Below are positions 58,503 through 64,000 of a stretch of 64,000 nt of DNA, piece by piece. Each line of letters begins with the position of its first letter. The stretch's first letter is position 1. This DNA comes from Actinomycetota bacterium. GTDB taxonomy: Bacteria > Actinomycetota > Nitriliruptoria > Nitriliruptorales > JAHWKO01. The notes below the pieces were generated by a model, which did no database searches, was not told the DNA's origin, and saw only the letters and a program-made list of their open reading frames with translations. The position numbers and the translations under genes are program-made. The stretch is taken from positions 1-64,000 of the forward strand of contig JAHWKW010000016.1 in the NCBI GenBank assembly GCA_019347675.1, in the 5' to 3' direction.

Positions 58503-59312
58503 CTACGCATCGCACTGAGGCTCGGGGTGGAGTTCGACGCTTACCCGAACGGTCTGTCCGTCCCTTTGGAAGTAGCAAGCCTCGCTCGGATCGCTCGTGG
58601 TGAGAGCACGGAGACGATTGATCAGGTCGGCGACCGTCGTGGTTTCGCCCAGATCGAGGAAGCGAACGCCACGTTCCGCGAGGTCGCCCTTCGCATGGAA
58701 GGAACCTTCGTCGACCCGGTTCGGGATGGTGGCGTAGTCGCCGGTTCTCACACGGGGCCACACGTCCTCGAACAACGATCGCTCGGCTCTCAGGATCCGG
58801 CCGTAGAGGGTGTCAGCCGTGTCGTGGGCGAGGACGGGCACCCGCCTGCGGGCGATGATCGGACCCGCATCGACCTCTTCGACCATCCGGTGCAGGGTGG
58901 CACCCGCGAGAGTCTTATCGAGGATCGCCCAGCTCGGGGTGTGCCACCCGCGGTTGTGGGGCAGGTATGCGGGATGGAGGTTGATCCAGCCGCGCCCAGG
59001 GACGCGGAGGATGTCGGGGGGCACGATGTAGGGGAAGTGCACTGACAGCGCAAGGTCGAGATCGAGACTGCCAAGGCTGTGTCGGTGTTCCGGTCGGCGG
59101 AACTCGTCACCGCGGAGGACGGGGCCATCAGCCACCTCCCGGTACAGACGTACCAGTTCCTCTGCGTGGGAGGCACCCTGTCCAGCGCTCACGCACAGTG
59201 CAGCCGGCAGGTCCCCTCGCCCGACGAGGTACGTGAGGATCTCGACCGCGATACCCCGGTCGCCTGCGAAGAGGAAGACGGGACGATCGACTCGGGGTTC
59301 TCGACGGCTCAT
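58503..59312 (-). CDS. Formyltransferase-family protein (second copy)
   Basis: 269 residues. The catalytic region N-L-H-P-A-Y-L-P-H-N-R-G-W-H-T-P-S-W-A is closer to sugar N-formyltransferases (e.g. the WlaRD/VioF type) than the first copy, and G-A-T-L-H-x-M-x-x-x-V-D-x-G-P-I-I follows. D-A-D-type catalytic Asp is in V-D-A-G. Start taken at ATG 59312 (S-R-R-E-P-R). The presence of two suggests N-formylation of amino sugars as a feature of this polymer. Confidence 0.86.
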   Translation of the reverse strand: MSRREPRVDRPVFLFAGDRGIAVEILTYLVGRGDLPAALCVSAGQGASHAEELVRLYREVADGPVLRGDEFRRPEHRHSLGSLDLDLALSVHFPYIVPPDILRVPGRGWINLHPAYLPHNRGWHTPSWAILDKTLAGATLHRMVEEVDAGPIIARRRVPVLAHDTADTLYGRILRAERSLFEDVWPRVRTGDYATIPNRVDEGSFHAKGDLAERGVRFLDLGETTTVADLINRLRALTTSDPSEACYFQRDGQTVRVSVELHPEPQCDA

Positions 59313-59391
59313 GACGGCGCCCGTCCACAGACGTGGACCGTGACCGCGGAACCATCCCGCCACATCGGCGCCGTCTGGTGGATACCCACTT

Positions 59392-60738
59392 TCACGAACG
59401 GATCACGCGGCGATCACGGGCGGACAGGATGAGGACGAACAGGAACGGGAGCATCATCGTCCGCTGTCGCACAAGGATGCCGAAGTTGCCGATGTAGGAG
59501 AAGCCGACGACGAACAGCGCGACGAACACGGCCGCGAAAGCCACGTAGGGCCGTCCCCAGATCGCGGCCAGGAACCTGGACGGTCGACGCAGTGGCTGGA
59601 AGAGCAGGCCCATCAGTACCACCCCTTCCCCAGCGGCAAGGAGCATCATCGGGTTGTCGGCCTCGGTGGGGAACGGTCGGAAGAGCACCGACGCGGTACC
59701 GGCCGGGAGGTCTCGCGGGGACGCGATCCCCACCGGCTCGAACTGCGAGCCCCCAATGCCCGACATATCGCTCGTCCGTTCCAGCACGGCGATCACCTGT
59801 TCTGTCTCGAGCGGGTCGAAGTTCAGGAAATCGGCCGTCATCTTGACGGTGGCGACCACCGCGAAGGTGACGAGGATCGCGATGACGATGGCGTGGAGAG
59901 GACGGCGTACGCCCCGGTGGCCGATGCGGTGGCGCAGCACGCCGATCCCGACTGCGAAGGTAAACATGGCGGCCACGTGCGGACGGACGAGAGCCATGCC
60001 CAGCGAACCCAGCGCGACGAGGAGGTACCCGCTAGGCCGTCGTATGAGTATCCGTGCCACGCCGTACGCCCCGATCCCCAGGAACAGCGCGAACCACGCC
60101 TCCTTGCCGATCGGGGAGGTCCAGAACACCAAGCTCGGGAAGAACAGCACCAGCAGGCCGTAGGGCCGCGCGTTAGCGTCGGGCTCCGCGAGACGGTACG
60201 CGCGGTACATGAGCCAGTGGCCACAGATCCCCGCGAGCGCGAACACCAGGAAACCGGTCACCGTCGATTCGCCGAGCAGCGCAAACAGTGCCGCGGTCGC
60301 CACGATGATGGTCCCGGTCCCGCGCAGGGTGAAGCCGCCTAGATCCTGGCGCGTGATGTCCAGCACCAGCCCCTGTCCCAGGCGGTCGGCCAGGGCCCCG
60401 CCGAGGCGGGAGTAACCGAAAGCGTCCGCGACCCCGTCGTAGATCGCCGAGAACACCCACAGGTACGCGATCGAGCTCACCAGACGCACGACGACCGCCG
60501 TCGGCAGGACCCAGTCGCCGAGCAGGCCGTCGCGGCGACCGGCGCGCACCGCCCAGATGGTGGCGCCGGCGAGCAGGAACGGTCCGGTGACGACGGCGCC
60601 GGCGATGTCGTAGGGCACGTTGTCCAGGCTCCACGTGACCGTCATCACCCAGGCGGCGACGAACGCCAGACCGGCCACGGTGATCACGCCAGGCCTCAAC
60701 GCGTCCACAATCGGCAGGTGGGACCGGACCCGGTTCAC
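59392..60738 (-). CDS. Polytopic membrane protein, candidate polysaccharide polymerase
   Basis: 448 residues with about eleven membrane helices and no Wzy_C signature. Wzy polymerases are poorly conserved; the position directly after the Wzz-like gene (GTGA overlap, same strand) makes a polymerase role likely. A central loop (about 315-350) rich in Gly, Pro and Ser could be the periplasmic catalytic loop. It might instead be a membrane transport or GT-C protein. Confidence 0.7.
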   Translation of the reverse strand: MNRVRSHLPIVDALRPGVITVAGLAFVAAWVMTVTWSLDNVPYDIAGAVVTGPFLLAGATIWAVRAGRRDGLLGDWVLPTAVVVRLVSSIAYLWVFSAIYDGVADAFGYSRLGGALADRLGQGLVLDITRQDLGGFTLRGTGTIIVATAALFALLGESTVTGFLVFALAGICGHWLMYRAYRLAEPDANARPYGLLVLFFPSLVFWTSPIGKEAWFALFLGIGAYGVARILIRRPSGYLLVALGSLGMALVRPHVAAMFTFAVGIGVLRHRIGHRGVRRPLHAIVIAILVTFAVVATVKMTADFLNFDPLETEQVIAVLERTSDMSGIGGSQFEPVGIASPRDLPAGTASVLFRPFPTEADNPMMLLAAGEGVVLMGLLFQPLRRPSRFLAAIWGRPYVAFAAVFVALFVVGFSYIGNFGILVRQRTMMLPFLFVLILSARDRRVIRS

Positions 60739-62384
60739 CTCTTGCGGAAGCCACGGCTGCCGAACGACGCCGTCGAGGGGGGACCGGCCACGGTGGGGAC
60801 CGCCCCTCTCCGGAGCGCTCCGGAGGCCCTGCGCCGGTAGACGTCCAGAGCGGTGGACGCGCCCGCCCGGCGTGGGAGGTGCCTCCTGAACCGCAGCAGG
60901 AGGACTCCCGCCGACGACTCGCCGACCTGGTCGAGGTAATCACGGGCGCGTTCCGCAGCGTCCCTGCGACTGCAGACGGCCCGTGCCACGAGCAGCACCC
61001 CGTCCACGCCGTGCAGCAGGGCTGCGGCGTCCCCGCTGCCGAAGATGGGACCGGCGTCGACGAGCACCAGGTCGAACCCCGACAGGCGCTCGCCGTGGAT
61101 CGCCTCCAGGTCGGGCCGGGAACTCAGCTTGTCGGCGCTCACGTATACCCCGGGCAGTGCCGTATCGAGCAACCCCGCCCTGCCGGTCGCCGTCGTCGAC
61201 AACGCGGCCGATGCCTCCGCCCAATGGTCGCCGGTGGCCGTGACCACGACCCGGTACCCGGTGGCGGCCATCGCTCCGGCCAGGTGCGCCAGAGCCGTCG
61301 TACGTCCTTCGGCGGAACCCGCGGACGTGACAAGCACGACCTTCGGGGACGTACTGCCGTTGCGGCGGCCCGATCCCGTCGCGGTCGGAGACTCTGGGTA
61401 CCCCGCATGAGCGTCGGAGATCCGGTGCAGGACCGCCATCCCGAGACGGGTGAATGCTTGCATCGCCTCGTCGTCCACCGGGACGTCCAGGATCGCCGCC
61501 GGCTCCGCGGGCCCGGTGGGCAGGTCGATCTCCGCCAGAACCGGAACGGCGTAGACGGCCTCAAGCTGATCGCGGGTGTGTAGACGCCGGTCGCTGCGGT
61601 CGACCACGAATGCAAGCCCGAGTCCGAGCAGCACGCCCAGCGTGCCGCCGCCCAGTGCACGCGGCAGGCGCTTGGTCGGCGGCGGGGCGAACACGGAGGT
61701 GGATGTGGGGATGGCGATCACCTCGCCCAGTCGGGTCACCCCCGGATCGGATGGTGGCTGCGAGACCAGCTCCTCCATGGTCTGGAGGTTCTTCCCGTAG
61801 GTGGTGACCAGCGCGTCGCGTTCCGCCCGCACGAGCAGCCACTCGATGGAGTCCGTGGGAAGTCCCTGCAGCTCGGCGTTCAGCTCCCGCACGCGTCCCT
61901 GCTGCTGGGCCACGAGGCGGCGGACGCGCTCCAGGGCATCATCGCGGAGTGACGCGTTCCGCTCGGCCGCGAACCGCATCAGCTCGTCGGCGTAGGCGTC
62001 CACCAACGTCGTGACCTTCTCCTGATCGGTCCCCAAGCTGGAGATCGTGATCATCGCGAGTCCCGAGTCGACCTCCACCTGCACCCGGGCAGCGAGCACG
62101 TCGGGGGTCACCTCCAGATCGAGACGCTCGATGACCGCGGCCGGGACGTCGCCCATCTCCGCCAATCTGGCCAGCAGCGGCAGGCTCACCTCGGAGGATG
62201 AGGTGGGGGAATCCGTGCTCCGGACCAGCATCTGGCTGGCCGTGTACTCGGTCACGCGGCGGGGAGGACCGACCTCAGCGGGCGCCGGCGCGGTGAACCA
62301 GGCCGTTCCCGCGGCGACGAGCACCGACGCGACCACGACCGGCCAGCGACGGCGGAGGATCCTCAGAGCCTCAGCCAGCTCCAT
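60735..62384 (-). CDS. Wzz/BY-kinase-like polysaccharide co-polymerase with degenerate ATP site
   Basis: 549 residues. Wzz-type helices at about 15-31 and 242-262 enclose an outer domain with a coiled coil. A cytoplasmic domain of the tyrosine-kinase/MinD fold follows (about 340-510). Its P-loop reads S-A-G-S-A-E-G-R-T-T, so the catalytic lysine is Arg361; the Walker A' strand ends V-V-V-T-A-T-G where V-D-A-D is expected. The Walker B-like D-L-V-L-V-D-A-G-P remains. There is no C-terminal tyrosine cluster. It probably sets chain length without kinase activity. It opens the short operon with the polymerase candidate. Confidence 0.85.
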   Translation of the reverse strand: MELAEALRILRRRWPVVVASVLVAAGTAWFTAPAPAEVGPPRRVTEYTASQMLVRSTDSPTSSSEVSLPLLARLAEMGDVPAAVIERLDLEVTPDVLAARVQVEVDSGLAMITISSLGTDQEKVTTLVDAYADELMRFAAERNASLRDDALERVRRLVAQQQGRVRELNAELQGLPTDSIEWLLVRAERDALVTTYGKNLQTMEELVSQPPSDPGVTRLGEVIAIPTSTSVFAPPPTKRLPRALGGGTLGVLLGLGLAFVVDRSDRRLHTRDQLEAVYAVPVLAEIDLPTGPAEPAAILDVPVDDEAMQAFTRLGMAVLHRISDAHAGYPESPTATGSGRRNGSTSPKVVLVTSAGSAEGRTTALAHLAGAMAATGYRVVVTATGDHWAEASAALSTTATGRAGLLDTALPGVYVSADKLSSRPDLEAIHGERLSGFDLVLVDAGPIFGSGDAAALLHGVDGVLLVARAVCSRRDAAERARDYLDQVGESSAGVLLLRFRRHLPRRAGASTALDVYRRRASGALRRGAVPTVAGPPSTASFGSRGFRKR

Positions 62385-62474
62385 GCGACCCCCCGAGCAT
62401 CGGCGTCAGGCCCACCCGCCAGGCTCTCCCGCGCGGAAGCGGTCCGGTAGGGACACCTGTCCGAGCGTGCGCCC

Positions 62475-62753
62475 TCACGGGACCCACTCGATCAGACCCG
62501 CTCGTTGGAACTCGCCCAGCACGCGTTCGAGGTCCTGGCTGACCACCTCTGGCTGCATGTTGCACAGCTCGCAGATCGCGTCCAGCATCTCCGCGGGGTA
62601 GGTCTCGCCGTCGCACAGGTCCCAGATCGCCAGGGCCGTGTCGTTCAGCAGATGGACCTTGCCGGTATCGGGGTCGAACAGGGTGTTCTCGCCTCTGGCC
62701 AGGTTCACCCAGACGTCGGGCTTGCGAGCGGGACGGGCCAGGGTGAGCTTCAT
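62475..62753 (-). CDS. PqqD-like protein (RRE fold), first copy
   Basis: 92 residues. The PqqD pattern N-L-A-R-G-E-N-T-L-F-D-P-D-T-G-K-V-H-L-L-N-D and the following I-W-D-L-C-D-G-E-T, then a helical half ending F-x-x-A-G-L-I-E, identify the RiPP recognition element fold. Its two cysteines (C-E-L-C-N-M and D-L-C) are extra. No radical SAM or precursor gene is adjacent. The ATG overlaps the stop of the LuxR-type regulator (ATGA), so the two are coupled. Confidence 0.88.
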   Translation of the reverse strand: MKLTLARPARKPDVWVNLARGENTLFDPDTGKVHLLNDTALAIWDLCDGETYPAEMLDAICELCNMQPEVVSQDLERVLGEFQRAGLIEWVP

Positions 62754-63493
62754 AGTTCGACTCCTGCCAGATGGTCGAGGAGGCCGTGCTGCAGCACGAA
62801 CGACGCGGCCTCGAAGCGCGAGTTCATCTCGAGCTTGCCGAGCAGGTTGTTAACGTGGGTGCGGGCAGTCTCCGGGCTGATCACCAGCTCCTGGGCGATG
62901 TCGTTGTTGGTCACTCCGCGGGCGAGCAGCCGGAGCACCTCCCGCTCGCGCGGGGTCAGCCCCGACAGACGCAGCAGGGCGTCGTCACGTTCGCGACGGC
63001 GGTGGATGAGATTGGACAGCAGGCCGCCCAGCATACGGGGTGGGACGATCACCTCACCGCGGTGCACGGCCCGGGCGGAATCGATGAAGGTGGCAAGCGG
63101 GCAGTCCTTCGTGAGGAAACCGCTCACGCCGACTTCCAGTGCCGCGAGCAGCAAAGTGGACTCCTCCGCGTCCGCCAGCAACAGGACCCGGCACTCCGGC
63201 ACGGTCTCGCGGATGCGTCGGGTCACCTCCACGCCGCCGGGGGCGGGCAGGTCCGCACCGACGAAGGCGACGTCCGGACGGACCAGCGCCGCCATGCTCA
63301 CGGCGTCATCGCCGCCGGCGGCTTCCGCGACGACACGGAGGTCGCCCTGGTTGTCGAGGACCGTGCGCAGCGCCTCGCGGAACAACGACCGGTTGTCGGT
63401 GAGCAGGACCCTGATCTGCCCGTTGGGTGCACGATCGCGCACGGCATCCTCGGGTCCGGCGAGTTGCTTGGCGCCTCGAGGTTCCCACCACAT
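62750..63493 (-). CDS. LuxR-type regulator with a degenerate receiver
   Basis: 247 residues. The receiver lacks the phospho-acceptor: where L-L-D/M-D is expected the protein reads A-F-V-G-A-D-L-P, with Gly79 in the Asp position (Asp81 is two residues off). The acidic pair is reduced to T-D (Thr32-Asp33). The Lys loop L-T-K-D is kept. The NarL-type DNA-binding domain is intact (L-T-P-R-E-R-E-V-L). Signal is likely read without phosphorylation. The start may be the GTG at 63442. It is coupled to the PqqD-like gene and divergent from a second PqqD-like gene. Confidence 0.88.
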   Translation of the reverse strand: MWWEPRGAKQLAGPEDAVRDRAPNGQIRVLLTDNRSLFREALRTVLDNQGDLRVVAEAAGGDDAVSMAALVRPDVAFVGADLPAPGGVEVTRRIRETVPECRVLLLADAEESTLLLAALEVGVSGFLTKDCPLATFIDSARAVHRGEVIVPPRMLGGLLSNLIHRRRERDDALLRLSGLTPREREVLRLLARGVTNNDIAQELVISPETARTHVNNLLGKLEMNSRFEAASFVLQHGLLDHLAGVEL

Positions 63494-63654
63494 CCGCCGC
63501 CGGGCATCCGAAGCACGCCGTAGCCTGCATACGTTCGTTTTCTCCGTACAGCAGCTCCCGTAGCCGCTCTACCGGCGACGGCCCATCCGCGGTCGCGTGG
63601 AACGCCGTACGATCGGGCGCGGCCGCAGCCTGACCGAGGGGGAGGGATGAAGCG

Positions 63655-63933
63655 ATGGAGGACCGGCGGTTCCGCCGCTCGCCCGACGTGGTCTGGCGCA
63701 ACGTCGGTCGTGACGTGTTGCTGGCGCCCCCCGGCGTGCCCGGCTACGAACTTCTGACCGGCGCCGGCGGACAACTATGGCGAGAGCTCGCCGGGGCGCC
63801 CACCGTCGCCGAGCTCACGGGTGCGCTTGCGGTGTTGTTCGGGGTGCCGTCCCACGACATCCTGGCCGACGTCGAGCAGATGGTAAGGACGCTCGCCGCG
63901 CAGCAGCTGGTCGAACCGACCGATGGGCTCTGA
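63655..63933 (+). CDS. PqqD-like protein (RRE fold), second copy
   Basis: 92 residues, starting the operon that runs off the right edge. Pattern: V-W-R-N-V-G-R-D-V-L-L-A-P, then Y-E-L-L-T-G-A-G-G-Q-L-W-R-E-L and a helical half with D-V-E-Q-M-V-R-T-L. It is only weakly similar to the first copy, so this is not a simple recent duplication. GGGGGAGGGA precedes ATG 63655. Confidence 0.85.
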   Translation: MEDRRFRRSPDVVWRNVGRDVLLAPPGVPGYELLTGAGGQLWRELAGAPTVAELTGALAVLFGVPSHDILADVEQMVRTLAAQQLVEPTDGL

Positions 63934-64000
63934 CATCGCCGCCCAGGTGGCGTCCATAGGCTTGGATGTCGCGGGGCCGTCGCTGTCTCCGCCCGCGGAC
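63923..64000 (+). CDS. Start of a gene cut by the window edge
   Basis: ATG 63923 overlaps the last 11 bases of the PqqD-like gene and stays open to the edge (26 codons visible). The visible part (M-G-S-D-I-A-A-Q) does not show a family. If it is real, it is the natural partner of the PqqD-like protein. Confidence 0.4.
   Translation, partial: MGSDIAAQVASIGLDVAGPSLSPPAD

Noticed and set aside
49582-63933. Lasso-peptide cluster (asparagine synthase-like plus PqqD-like proteins)
   Set aside because: AsnB is 11 kb away with an intact glutaminase domain, and no B2-type protease or precursor peptide is visible.

Overview
The window is very GC-rich chromosomal DNA with many GTG starts and tightly overlapping genes (GTGA/ATGA junctions). 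Two WhiB proteins, the gene order RidA / ArsA-pair / WhiB4 / PonA2 / phosphoesterase (the order of Mycobacterium tuberculosis Rv3678c-Rv3683), a DUF222-type HNH remnant and a CW_binding_2 cell-wall protein all point to an Actinomycetota chromosome. The selA-selB pair and the CW_binding_2 protein would fit a deep-branching class such as Nitriliruptoria, but that placement is inference.

Layout. 1-0.8 kb: the end of an HNH gene and a small unknown gene carrying a duplicated palindromic 30-bp unit. 0.8-3.8 kb: a TPP riboswitch followed by thiO-thiS-thiG-thiE, the thiazole branch of thiamine synthesis plus TMP synthase. 3.9-16.7 kb: eight co-directional genes (secreted membrane protein, ABC ATPase, ABC-2 permease, coiled-coil protein with a Gln-Gly repeat, MoxR ATPase, DUF58, BatA-like VWA, double-VWA protein), probably one envelope-associated MoxR/VWA machine joined to an exporter. 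16.7-21.7 kb: a lytic transglycosylase, a tandem-cupredoxin lipoprotein, a second lipoprotein meeting it tail to tail near a strong hairpin, a PEP mutase/isocitrate lyase-family enzyme, a single-domain response regulator and an unknown helical protein. 21.7-25.0 kb: selA-selB for selenocysteine, without selC or selD in view. 25.0-33.8 kb: RidA, WhiB, an NfeD-like membrane protein lacking its protease serine, two ArsA/Get3-like ATPases, WhiB4, a PASTA penicillin-binding protein, a metallophosphoesterase and tRNA-Pro(CGG).

From 33.9 kb the character changes. A soluble histidine kinase, a NarL-type regulator and a Tat-exported protein lead into a mosaic surface-polysaccharide locus that runs to the right edge. 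It holds membrane and soluble glycosyltransferases, a Wzx-like flippase, a polyprenyl-phosphate sugar transferase, an O-antigen-ligase/Wzy protein and a second polytopic polymerase candidate, a Wzz/BY-kinase-like protein with a decayed ATP site, two formyltransferases, an AsnB-type amidotransferase, a polysaccharide deacetylase, a sulfotransferase and two large secreted proteins. Gene orientation alternates repeatedly, as is common in accessory glycan loci assembled by transfer.

The right end is the least expected part: a PqqD-like (RRE-fold) protein lies upstream of the Wzz-like gene, next to a LuxR-type regulator whose receiver has lost its phospho-acceptor aspartate, and a second PqqD-like gene starts a divergent operon that leaves the window. 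No CRISPR array, insertion sequence, integrase or rRNA was seen.
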